Assembly: GCA_034401795.1 (NCBI GenBank)
Contig: CM067372.1
Coordinates: forward strand, 15,044,426-15,108,425
Source: Chaetoderma sp. LZ-2023a
Lineage: Eukaryota > Mollusca > Caudofoveata > Chaetodermatida > Chaetodermatidae
Length of the DNA stretch: 64,000 bases
Reading direction: 5' to 3'
How positions within the stretch are numbered: the first letter of the stretch is position 1; every line of letters starts with the position of its first letter. The notes under the pieces were generated by a model that was given only the letters and a program-made list of their open reading frames with translations, was not told the origin of the DNA and made no database searches. Positions 26,306-37,233 of this stretch are shown piece by piece. The position numbers were made by a program, and so were the translations under genes.

Positions 26306-27687
26306 ATATGATCGGAGTGCTGATATTACTGGATCAGCAGCATTCGACACAATAGATCACGACTGACTACGTGTTAGACTAGAAAATATGTTTGGAGTAA
26401 CCGACTCGGCTTTAGCTTGGTTTCGTTAATATTTGATCAATCAAACACAAATTGTCACTATTGATGGTAAATCTGCTCAACCTCAAACTTTGTCATTTGG
26501 TGTCCCACAAGGCTCAGTATTGGGACCATTACATGTTATTGCATATACAGCTCCATTGGGTGGCATTATTCGTCAACAAGGATTGAACTATCATCTATAT
26601 GCTGACGATACACACATTTACACCTGGTTCAAATCTTCTGATAGCGCTACTATTACCATCGAACAAATTCAGACTCGTTTGGCTGATATACAACTATGGA
26701 TGAAAGAAAACTTCCTTATTCTAAATGCCGATAAAACATACACCATTGTCTTTTGGATCTCCAAATATGAGAACTAACATGAATAACGTGTCTATTAAGG
26801 CTGGTGAACTTACCATCATACCGGCATCTCATGCAAAAAACCTCTGTTTGATATTTGACTCGCACATTGCACTGGAGAAGCACATGAGCTCTCTGTGTCG
26901 GTCTACACACCTAAGTCTCAGATCCATTGGGCGAATTAGAAAATACCTGACATCTTCAGCGCAAAAATACTTATGCAATCACTGGTGATTAATAAATTGG
27001 ACTACGCTAATGCACTTCTCATCGGAGTCACGGGTCAGACCCTTGACCATCTCTAAAGGATAAAAAATATAGCCACTCGTATCGTCACTTGTTGTAGCCA
27101 CACTATGCTCACGTCCAACCAGTGTTAAAAGAACTTCATTGGTTACCAGTTAGTAGACGTATTCAATTTAAGGTGTGACCTTTAGTTTATAAAGCGCTGA
27201 AGGGTCTGGCTCCTGAATACATTACACAAATGATACGCCTCTACGAACCAAGTCAAAACCTACGCTCAGTCGCAAAACAGCAACTTAAGGTTCCTAGAAC
27301 CCGCCTCTCCACCTTCGGTGACAGGGCATTTGGTGGAATGATTTGCCAATAGCTCTCAGAACAATAACACATGTTAACGATTTTAAGAAAGGACTAAAAC
27401 ACATCTTTTTAAACTTCAATATAATTGTTAATTTTTTAACTATATATATATAGCACTATTTTACACGCTGACCTTGCATTTTAATCATATAAAATTTGGT
27501 TTTTACATTTTTCCCATAGCGTTCTTTTACTAATTATACTGTTTTTACCAATGACTGCTTGTTTACTTACAGATAGTTTTAATGACTGATTGTTTAAAAT
27601 CCCATATAATCTTTTAATAACTGACTAGTGTAAAGCGCTTAGAGCAATTTTTTATAAGCGCTATATATATAAGCCATATAATAATAA
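26306..27687 (+). mobile_element. 5'-truncated L2-like LINE inserted in the satellite
   Basis: This reverse-transcriptase fragment starts within the palm (SAAFDTIDH, with a frame slip, 26337-26362). It continues with FGVPQGSVLGP (26498-26530), HLYADDTH (26592-26616, catalytic Asp pair kept), LNADKT (26722-26740) and the thumb. The last part (27000-27400) is broken by many stops. The tail has the 'gtaaagcgctta'/'aagcgctatatata' stem and ends in an AT-rich 'ataataata' run, as in L2-type elements. The 6-bp AGAACA flanks it at 26300-26305 and 27688-27693, a likely target-site duplication, and satellite sequence continues on both sides. Confidence 0.85.
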
Positions 27688-27744
27688 AGAACATATATAG
27701 CAATAGGCGATTCACACATGTAAGAAATCATAACCTCAGAACAC
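27688..27744 (+). repeat. 50-bp satellite, single unit between two LINEs
   Basis: About one unit ('gcaataggcgattcacacat', then 'agaaatcataacctcagaac') lies between the L2-like and CR1-like insertions. It shows that both went into one array. Confidence 0.85.
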
Positions 27745-27980
27745 GGTTTCTGGTCATGGTGGACGTGACATAATTTGGAAGCAGAATTGCCAATTATAAT
27801 CACCTATAATCAATTATAATCTTATCACGCCTACATAAACAGCTGTGAAAATACAATTAAAAGAAAAGTATTATGTAGTCAATGAACTTGAAGCAATTGT
27901 TTTAGCAAATAATAGTTGAATAGTAGATTAGTCGAGATGCCATATATTTCCGTGATGGCATCAATAAAGAACAGCCGCTA

Positions 27981-29967
27981 TTGAGCGATGGTTCACAATC
28001 AGTTATCGATACAGTAACAGGCCTAAGGAGTAGCAGTACGCGTGAGAGTGACAACAAAACAGTTGGATGGACATGTCAACAGTGTAACAAACTATTTAGC
28101 AACGAGAAAGATCGTGTCTTGGAATGCCAGTATTGTGAACAACACTTCTGTATCAAATGCTTGAAATACAAGATAAGAGAATACAATGCTATGTCAAAGG
28201 CAGAATGTATGTGGTTCTGCCCACCATGTAAGATAAAAGTATAAAAAAACATCATCGTGGAGAAACTTATCAAGAAGTTTTGCGACTTGTACCTAAACAC
28301 ATTTAATGATAGGCTTGCTAAGGTTGAACTCGAGATGGACAAAACATGTGATGTAGCGATGGTTAAAGATAGAGTGACAGAACAATTACATGTTGTAGGT
28401 CCAGATAGAACCCAAAAAGCAGGGGTAGTAGTCCAGAATACAGATGCACAGAATGACATAATGGATGAAACAGTGAAAGAGATGAATGATAGACGTGCAC
28501 GTTAAACAAATATAGTGATATTCAAAGCACCTGAGCCAAAGACAAACCTAAAAGATGAGCGTAAGAAGGATGACTTAAAACTAATTGATGAACTGTGTAA
28601 CAAAACGTGTAATATTAATTTGCCATTAGATGATGTAAAGACAATTCGCCTTGGTAAAAAGAGGGAGGATGACAAACCAAGGCCATTCCTAGTCCAATTT
28701 CCAAATGTAGAATCAAAAAATGATCTGTTCGGAAATCTGCACAAGCTAAGAGAAGTGTCAGCGCCACTAAAGGACTTCAACATTCAGCATGATCTAACGC
28801 TAAGAGAAGTGTCAGCACCAATAAAGGACTTCAGCATTCAGCATGATCTAACGTTAAGTGAAGCGTCAGCGCCAAAAAGGACTTCAGCATTCAGCATGAT
28901 CTAACGCTAAGTGAAGCGCGAGTGCCAATAAAGGACTTCAGCATTCAGCATGATCTAACGCTAAGTGAAGCGCGAGCACCAATAAAGGACTTCAGCATTC
29001 AGCATGATCTAACGCTAAGTGAAGCGCGAGCGCCAATAAAGGACTTCAGCATTCAGCATGATCTAACACTAAGTGAAGTGTCAGCACCAATAAAGGACTT
29101 CAGCATTCAGCATGATCTAACGCCAAGTGAAGTGCGAGCGCCAATAAAGGACTTCAGCATTCAGCATGATCTAACGCTAAGTGAAGTGTCAGCACCAATA
29201 AAGGACTTCCTAAGTGAAGCGTCAGCGCCAATAAAGGACTTCAGCATTCAGCATGATCTAACGCTAAGTGAAGCGTAAGCGCCAATAAAGGACTTAAGCA
29301 TTCAGCATGATCTAATGCTAAGTGAAGCGTGAGCACCAAAAAGGACTTCAGCATTCAGCATGATCTAACGCTAAGTGAAGCGCGAGTGCCAATAAAGGAC
29401 TTCAGCATTCAGCATGATCTAACGCTAAGTGAAGCACGAGTGCCAATAAAGGACTTCAGCATTCAGCATGATCTAACGCTAAGTGAAGTGCGAGCGCCAA
29501 TAAAGGACTTCAACATTCAGCATGATCTAATGCTAAGTGAAGCGCAAGCGCCACTAAAGGACTTCAGCATTCAGCATGATCTAACGCTAAGTGAAGCGCG
29601 AGCGCCAATGAAGGACTTCAGCATTCAGCATGATCTAACGCTAAGTGAAGCGCGAGCGCCAATAAAGGACTTCAGCATTCAGCATGTTCTAACGCTAAGG
29701 GAAGCGCGAGCGCCAATAAAGGACTTCAGCATTCAGCATGATCTAACGCTAAGTGAAGTGCGAGCGCCAATAAAGGACTTCAGCATTCAGCATGATCTAA
29801 CGCAGAAAGAAAGACAGGAATTCAAGAAACTGGATGAGGAAGCAGGAGAGAAAGAGGCTAATGCACAGGGAAACTGGCTGTTCGGGGTCAGAGGCCCACC
29901 ATGGGCGAGAAACATAATTAGGATAAAACCAAAGGATTATGGATCAGAGACGGACGTAAAAGTGTAA
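27981..29967 (+). pseudogene. CR1-like LINE ORF1 (PHD-like finger, coiled coil, RRM-like), swollen by 18-codon repeats
   Basis: In such elements ORF1 encodes a nucleic-acid-binding chaperone. Domains in order: a PHD-like finger (CQQC, CQYC, H, C, and WFCPPC; 28074-28233); a charged, probably helical segment (28257-28505); an RRM-like region (IVIFKAPEP at 28509, then KTIRLGKK and RPFLVQF at about 28637-28700); and a C-terminal NWLFGVRGPPWARN block (29871-29915). Single TAA stops at 28242-28244 and 28503-28505 break an otherwise unchanged frame. Between the RRM-like part and the C-terminus an 18-codon unit is repeated about 20 times (separate entry), with two -1 shifts and stops at 29276 and 29329. 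The protein is therefore not made intact. The start is uncertain: the frame is open upstream of 27981 and has no clear ATG. Confidence 0.8.
28752..29812 (+). repeat. 54-bp (18-codon) minisatellite inside LINE ORF1, about 20 copies
   Basis: The unit encodes APIKDFSIQHDLTLSEAR. Nineteen units are full length. One, at 29202-29215, lacks about 21 bp in frame. Spacing is 54 bp except where one base is lost before 'aaaaaggac' (units starting at 28877 and 29341). One copy of the unit corresponds to the part of ORF1 that should link the RRM-like domain to the terminal block, since the last copy runs straight on into QHDLTQKERQEFKKL. Amplification of a normally single motif is the simplest reading. 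Confidence 0.9.
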
Positions 29968-29978
29968 AAAGTGTAAAT

Positions 29979-32779
29979 ATGGTTCCAGCAAGTTACTTTT
30001 ATTCATCATTGAGTCGTATGTACAGAAATGCGGACAGCTTCATTAATAAGTTTAATGAGTTTAAAATTCGTGTTAAGTTAAATAATTGCTTGATAATGCC
30101 CATAACCGAGGTGAAACCCAAACACCACCGTTATATCTTAAACCCAGCAGAACTATCATTAGAGGACTACGACATGTTTCTTGAAAATATCTCAAACAAC
30201 GTAGGACGAGGCGTATTTCTGTACAAAAATCACCAATGAGAGTTAAGTACACACCAGCAACCGTAAGCTACCGGGAATAAGTTTGCGTAGAAATTGAACT
30301 ATGTAGTACAGTAAAACTATTAATTGGATGAATCCACCGAAGCCCCTGTAGTAACTCAGATAATAATGGACAGTTAAACAAAGTTATCCGACACGTTGCA
30401 TGCCAAGGATATTCACACTTACTGATAGTCGGAGATTTCAACTATCCCTTGATTAATTGGAAGGATTGGAGCACGAAAGCCGATAGTACAGAAAGCGAGG
30501 AATTCAAATTTATAGAGTGTATTAGATACACCTTTCTATTCCAGCAAGTGACATAAGTAACTAGAAGAAGATTGAATAATATTCCTAATACTCTGGACTT
30601 AGTCTTTACAAATGAAGAAGGTATGGTGAATGAAATTGTATACGACAGCCCGCTTGGAAAAAGTGACCATTCAGTACTTCAGTTCGAATACAATTGTTAC
30701 GTCGAGCTCAGTTGCTACAAGAAATTGAAATATTATTATGATAAAGGTGACTATGTAATGTTGAAAGCAGAACTTGAGAAGGTTGATTGGGATATGGCTT
30801 TTGACTCATGTACAAATATTAACGAAATGTGGATACGTTTTAAAGCACTTATAAATTGATCTACAGACCAGATACATTCCAAGCAAAAAGGTTACTGTTA
30901 ATAGTAGGAGCAAAGGGAAATACCCTCAGAACAAAGAATCTATCAAGAAAATAAAGAAGAAGCATGTTCTATAGAAAAGATTTTTGTAGACTAAAGATGC
31001 CAAGTACTACATTGAATACTGCAAGACGAGGAACCAAATAGGAAGGATAACTAGACAACTCTAGAAAGCCTTGAAACCAACTTAGCTAAGGAGGCAAAGA
31101 AAACTCCCAAAGCAGTGTGGAAATACATGTTTCTAACGTCGAGGTAGGGCCCGGAGATAGAAATTCACGCTTAACTACATCAGACAAGGAAAAGGCAGAC
31201 ATATTAGGAAAACCTTTCTGCATTGTTTTACCAACGAACCGGACGGAGAGATACCACGAATTACAAAGTGTCAACTTCAACGAGACAATGATATTTTAGA
31301 AGTTACAGAAAATGCTGTCCAAAAGCCACTAGAAAACCTGACTAGCTGCAAGTCTCCAGGGGCTGATGGAATGCATCCGCGATTCCTAAAAGAATTAGCC
31401 ATACCACTTAGTAGGCCATTATGTTTGATATATAACTATAGTTTGAGGTCAAAAGAACTACCAGAAGAATGGAAACAAGGGAAAATTTCAGCAATTTTCA
31501 AAAAGGGAAGCCGCAAATTGGCAGGAAACTATAGACCTGTTAATATGACCAGTGTGGTGTGTAAGTGTAAGGAGCAGATTATTAGGGACTATGTAATGAA
31601 CCATATGACGGATAACAAACTCCTAAGCACCAAATAGTTCAGATTAGTGAAAGGAAGATCAACGGTCTTACAAATCCTACACGTAATGGATTCGTGGACA
31701 GAACCCCTAGACGAGAGAGAGTCGGTCGACACAGTATACTTAGATTTCATGAAGGCATTTGATATGGTCCCGCATAGAAGGCTATAGTAGGCAAACTAGA
31801 TGCTTATGGTATAACGAACCCAGCCCTTGGCTGGATCAAGACATTTTTTACGGATAGAGTCCAACAAGTTTGTGTAAATGGAGGGAGCTCAGACTGGAAG
31901 CATGTAACGAGTGGCACACTACAAGGCAGCGTACTTGGGCCTGTTCTATTTGTGTTATACATAAGCGATCTACCAGCAAGCCTAAAAGCAGAGGCATACT
32001 TGTTCACAGACGACACCAAGGTTTCCAAATCAATAGCCAATCAAAAAGACTGTGAGGTTCTACAGACAGACCTGAATATACTAAACCGCCTGGTCGGACA
32101 TATGGTTATTACGTTTTCATCCAGATAAGTGCAAGAATATGAGAGTAGGAAGAGCACATGACTTTGACTATAAATACAGCCTAACAACAGATGGAATATC
32201 GCACCAGATACAATTAACAGATGAAGAAAAAGACATAGGGGTTGTAATAGATTCAAAATTAGAATTCGGAAAGCACATAAATGAGAAAATCAATAAAGCT
32301 AACAGCATAATGGCAATCATCAGATGATCCTTCATGTTTTCTGGACGACACAAAATTCAGCGTTCTGTACAAAGCCTTGGTAAGATCACAGCTGGACTAT
32401 GCAGTGCCAATATGGAGCCCATATAAAATGAAATATATAGAAGCGATTGAAAATGTCCAACGTCACGCCCATGCGTCAGTTACCAGGAATGAAGGAACCT
32501 TCTTATCCTGAACGGCTAAAGAAGCTCAAACGACCAACTCTGGCATACAGGAGAGTAAGAGGTGATATGATCGGGGTATTCAAGATCTTGCGAGGAAAAT
32601 ACGATGCGGAAGTTTCAAATATACTGCAATTACATAAAGACTGTGTAGCCAGAGAGATCACCAGAGGACATAGGTACACACTAGTCCAGCAGAGAGCAAA
32701 TTCACATATCCGCAAGCACTCCTTCCCACTGCGCGTTGTTTCAGTATGGAATAATTTACCCAACATTAGAGACATTTAA
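29979..32779 (+). pseudogene. CR1-like LINE ORF2 (APE endonuclease and reverse transcriptase), decayed
   Basis: ORF2 of these elements nicks the target and copies the RNA into it. The endonuclease start is clear (MITEVKPKHHRYILNPAEL-like at about 30096-30150). It continues as VGDFNYPLINW (30426-30460) and ends with LDLVFTNEEGMV (30595-30630) and GKSDHSV (30655-30675). Reverse transcriptase motifs are KSPGADGMHPRFLKELA (about 31350-31400), NYRPVNMTSVV (31528-31560), DFMKAFDMVPHRR (31744-31782), QGSVLGPVLF (31924-31953) and LFTDDTK (32000-32020, catalytic Asp pair intact). The C-terminal SQLDYAVPIW (32390-32420) and a long open end (32447-32779) follow. Stops and frameshifts are frequent, the first at 30237. 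It starts 11 bp after the ORF1 stop. Confidence 0.85.
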
Positions 32780-32930
32780 ATCTAGACTTGATAGACACTG
32801 GAATAATAGTGAACTCCTATACGACAACTACAAGGCGACCAAAACTGGAAACCGTAAAGAATAGAGGGCAGACGATATTGAAGAGCCGACCATAGAGGCA
32901 TGAAGCCTGCATAAGTATACCTAAGTAAGC

Positions 32931-33256
32931 ATAGAGGTAGGTGGTCGACACATTTAGGAAATCACAACTTAAGAACACATATAGTGGTAGGCGGTCCACA
33001 CATTTAGGAAATCACAAAGTCAGAACACATATAGTGGTAGGCGGTCCACACATTTAGGAAATCACAAAGGCAGAACACATATAGTGGTAGATGGCCCACA
33101 CATTAAAGAAATCACAACATTAGAACACACATAGCAATAGCTGGCCCACACACTTAAGAAATCACAACTGTATACACATACAATGGTAGGCGGTCCACAC
33201 ATTTAAGAAATCACAACTTCGGAACACATATAGCGGCAGGGCGTCAACACATTTAA
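32931..33256 (+). repeat. 50-bp satellite, right-hand remainder (about 6 copies)
   Basis: Units with 'gtggtaggcggtccacacat' and 'aggaaatcacaaagtcagaa' variants, more diverged than the main array. They fade out at about 33256. Confidence 0.9.
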
Positions 33257-35040
33257 CGATTATCATTTAATATTTAAGTGGGCGACGGCTCATCAAAGTG
33301 CCAATTAACCACTCTTGTGTCAACATTACCTTTCTGAACTTCAAACCTTATATTTTAAGCCAATCAAAAAACAACTCTGCAGGCATGTCTATTTGCAGGC
33401 CAAAAGATGATTATTTTTCATTATTTAGCATTATAATATCTGTCATTCCAGTGGTAAATTGAAAAAAATACACTTCACTAGTCCTTCAAATGGACACCGG
33501 CTAAGCAGAACATTTAATTTTCTTTAACATTACTGCGGTGCTGGTCAAACCAACCAAAATAGACTTCTAGAATTTCTTGAAAAACATTGACCTTTAAAAA
33601 CGATTAATTGATATAAGTAGTATTGTACTGTGCTTTGAGGCTGTTGACACAAGAGGGGATAATATTTAACAATTAGGCCGTGTTCAATACAGTTGAAAAC
33701 CCCCAATAAATGTCTTAGTAATATTTAGGGACAGTTTTCAGCACGATCCATGAAGCAGTTGGAGACAACATGATCCATGAAACTAAACAGCAAATATGGG
33801 GGATGGCAAACAGTTTATGTACCGAAGAGTACACCGTGATGACGGATTTTAGAGAAGCGGCACTATCATGATCGTTAAATTACTGAGGTAGTCTTGATTC
33901 GTCTCAGAATGATGGTCGGGTAGAGGAACGGCTTTGGTGTCACATTTCAGTTCTTGTGCAGCTTGCTCCAGGTGATGACTGACTCTGTGGTAGACTGTGT
34001 GAGATCTCAGAGCGGTCAGCTGTCTCACTAGTTGGAGTGATCAGCTGTCTGATTGACGGAAGATGTTGGCTGTCTACGTGTTCAGAGCAATTAGCTGTCT
34101 GATTTATTGGAACGGTTGGATGCCTGTTGATTGCAACTGTTGACTGGCTGACATGTTGGCAGTACTAATTTTCAGATGGTGTTTATTAGCCCGCTGATAC
34201 CTCAGCGGGTTATCCCAAAATGGCAGATCGGGAGACAACCAAAGTCATCCCCCTTAGGTATTGAGATGGGATCTGGCAGGGACCTATATTCTTGTCAGTT
34301 GAGAGGCTTGGCTGAAGAATAGCTTGCAGAGCTGCAACCTAAGTCACACACGACCCTCCCTGGCTATACCCGTGACTTAGAATACGATCTTCACAATGAT
34401 TTCTCTCATTGAAACACCGTATATACGATCCAGAGGTACACGTGAATCCTCCCTTACTCACCGAGCGAATCAAGTACTTTGTTTGCGCTGCCTGAGAGCA
34501 CCGTCGCCTGACATGCCAGCCTCTTGCATATGGGCCAGTGCTTCAGTGTTGAGAGCTGAATAGAGAGATTCCTTACTTACGGAATATCTTTGTAAATATG
34601 TCACACAGGAAAGATCTGAAACTGTGTTCAAAATCCTGAAGAAGGGTCGATTCCAATCATATTAGATTCTTTACGACCGGTCCGGAATCAAACGAATATG
34701 GCTGAAATATAATTTTAAGGTCGTCTGGAGAAGTTTACTTAATATAAGATTGTAGTGTAGTCAGCTCTGATACGAGCTCTCTGTTATCTGTATATTCTCC
34801 CCCCCCCCCCCGAAGGAAACTGGCAGGCTCCAACTCTCGACTTAGATTTATGACAAGTTGGTTAATAGAATAATACTACTATCGCGCTATAGAGTCCTAC
34901 CATACATTAGCGCGTGTGTATGGTCACAACAAATACCCGATTGACGTCGCTGCACAGGTTCTATGCTAACCAGCGAAATCGCGTTGTATCTCACAGATCG
35001 GTATCATGTACGAAGAATGCTTCATGCCGACACAATCCGA
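33257..35040. other. Unassigned unique-looking stretch
   Basis: No gene or known element is recognised. Three small structures stand out. About 33950-34150 repeats words such as 'agctgtctgat' and 'gttggctg'. A perfect 8-bp hairpin, cccgctga-tacc-tcagcggg, lies at 34191-34210. A C13-14 run lies at about 34799-34812. Confidence 0.5.
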
Positions 35041-35165
35041 CAACACAGCCCTGCCATCTTCAATGGCTGGCGTCCTTGAGAAACTAGTATCTCAGATACA
35101 GCCCTGGTATCTTCAAAGGCCTTTCAAAGGCTGGAGTTTTTTTAACTGGTATTTCAGATATCACC
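35041..35165 (-). repeat. Two copies of the roughly 54-bp minisatellite
   Basis: 'cagccctgccatcttcaa' and 'agccctggtatcttcaaagg' match the units at 19100-19320 in the same orientation. This marks the right side of the foreign block. Confidence 0.65.
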
Positions 35166-35289
35166 ATTAACTCTCGCTGGGAGCAATTACTACAAAAGGG
35201 TAAAGAATGTACAACTATAGAGTGACAAACAATAATTAGGTAGAAACGATCGACCACTCCATGAAGGCACATTACCCAAAGAGGGGTGG

Positions 35290-37173
35290 TGCATGTTTTA
35301 TCCACTTATTACAATTGGTAAGACCATCAGAGCTCCCACTCAACACACAGCCCACCCCAACCATGCCCCGCGACAATCTTGCTCAAAATATTGGATGAAT
35401 GATATTTATCAATCTGGATGGGACACGCGGTATTTTGGCACATTATTTCACATGTTTATCATAATGCAAACTCCACAGCGCCAACTAATATGTGCGTGGG
35501 CAAATGATAAGAATATATTAGCATCACCTCGTGCCAAAGTCATACAGAGTAATTTGGTCGATTATTCACATGTTTTACCCAGGATAAGCATGGGAGAATA
35601 TCCAAAGTGGATTCACTTGTCAAGATAAATTATTTCCCGCGTGACACACACAGCTGGAATCAGACGTTACTTTATGATAGTTGAATTTAATGTATGATTG
35701 TTTCAGCTCGTCTTGTCGCTTGCTCTTATTTGCAATTATGATATTATATTGTTTTTGTCAATGTATATGCTTATAAAGATATGTGATACTTTGCCCGCTC
35801 GCAACACGCAGATGGCTCCACACAGGAGCTTAGCCCATTACACTTGGTGTTATCAGTTTGTCATTTCTTTTCCTTCCACTTGTCATGTCAGCATCACATC
35901 TCACACATATGGATTCTGTGTATGATGGCGATCCTCTAGACCATGGTGGAAGCTAGAAAACGCGTCGTTATATGATGTTGCATAAGCAGTTTCCACAAGC
36001 TGTTTGCACAAACTGCTTTTTAAGTTATTCCTCTAAAATGCTGTTGTAATATGTTATGTTCTTAGATACAAATAATTTACAGCAAACATCATCAAGATAA
36101 ATAGCATTATTGTTGAAGAGAGTAAAGCTTGATTTGCTGCCACATAGTGGAAATCAATAGTTGACATGACAAACTGGTGACGAACTGACAGTCGCGTTTT
36201 CAGCCATATCTTATCATAGGCTCTCAAGATGTGTTTGTCTCAACAATAAACTTACCATTGTGTCTTAGACACATTGGCAGACGAACCCAACACACGCCCA
36301 ACCAGATAGATGCATTGACATCATGTGCTCTATGCTGATCCAGACCCGTCACCTATAATCTTCCATTCAATCCATACTGGCGTGGACTAAATATGGCTTA
36401 CACCAAGCAGACGTGGGTAGACTATCACTGAAGGCAGACGAAACAGGAGGAACTCGATGCAATGATTAAGCTCACAACACATTGATTCAGCAGTGATTGG
36501 CATTTTGGCTTAGAGGGCTTGGATACCGTACTCTGCTAAATCTCAGAAATTCCTCTTAGAGTGTTATTAATCTCTGGACCCGTTTAATGGTATTATTTAT
36601 TTGTTATTGTTCGCTCTGGTAGTAAGAATAGAAACGATTTACGTCGCAGAGTCATGTCTTTCTGCCTAAGGCACTCGGTGCATTGATTAAGGTGTCAACA
36701 TATTGTCTTGTTCTGATTCAGCAGTCATTGGCATGTATGGATTAGAGGGCTTGATCACCTTAATCTGCTTAATCCCAGCTATTCCTCTTAGAATGTGGCA
36801 ATTCTCTGGACGCATGTAATGGTATTATTTATTTGCCGTTGTTATCGCTGGTAGTACAAATAGAAAGGACTTACGTTGTTAGCGCTGGTAATACAAATAG
36901 AAAGGACTTACGTAGCATGGCTATGACTTTCTGGCTCATTCCCGTTTCTTAAGGATATGTGCCATGCTGCTCAAAATGACTAACGTAATCAATCCAGCTA
37001 ATTCTAAACCCTCAGATGTCATGGCTTATGGATAGCAGAGGCATGTTCTTGCGCACATGCATGTTATAGAGTACATGTGTCAATTTCTACCTATCTCAAA
37101 CACCTGCCTCTCTAGAGCCATCTTGGCCTATCAGTGGTTCTCAATTCCGTATTCATATACAGTTTGGCACACA

Positions 37174-37233
<60 letters not shown>

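Larger units (their letters stand above)
27745..32930 (+). mobile_element. Near full-length CR1-like LINE inserted in the satellite
   Basis: This non-LTR retrotransposon of about 5.2 kb has a short 5' UTR (27745-27980), an ORF1 relic with a PHD-like finger (to 29967), an ORF2 relic with endonuclease and reverse transcriptase (29979-32780), and a 3' end with short 'cctaagtaagc' repeats. Satellite sequence stops at 'cagaacac' (27744) and resumes at 'ataGAGgtaggtggtcgac' (about 32931), so the element is a discrete insertion. It is inactive: both ORFs carry stops and frameshifts, and ORF1 is further swollen by a tandem repeat. I place it near CR1 from the RT motifs and ORF1 finger. The exact clade needs a tree. 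Confidence 0.85.
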
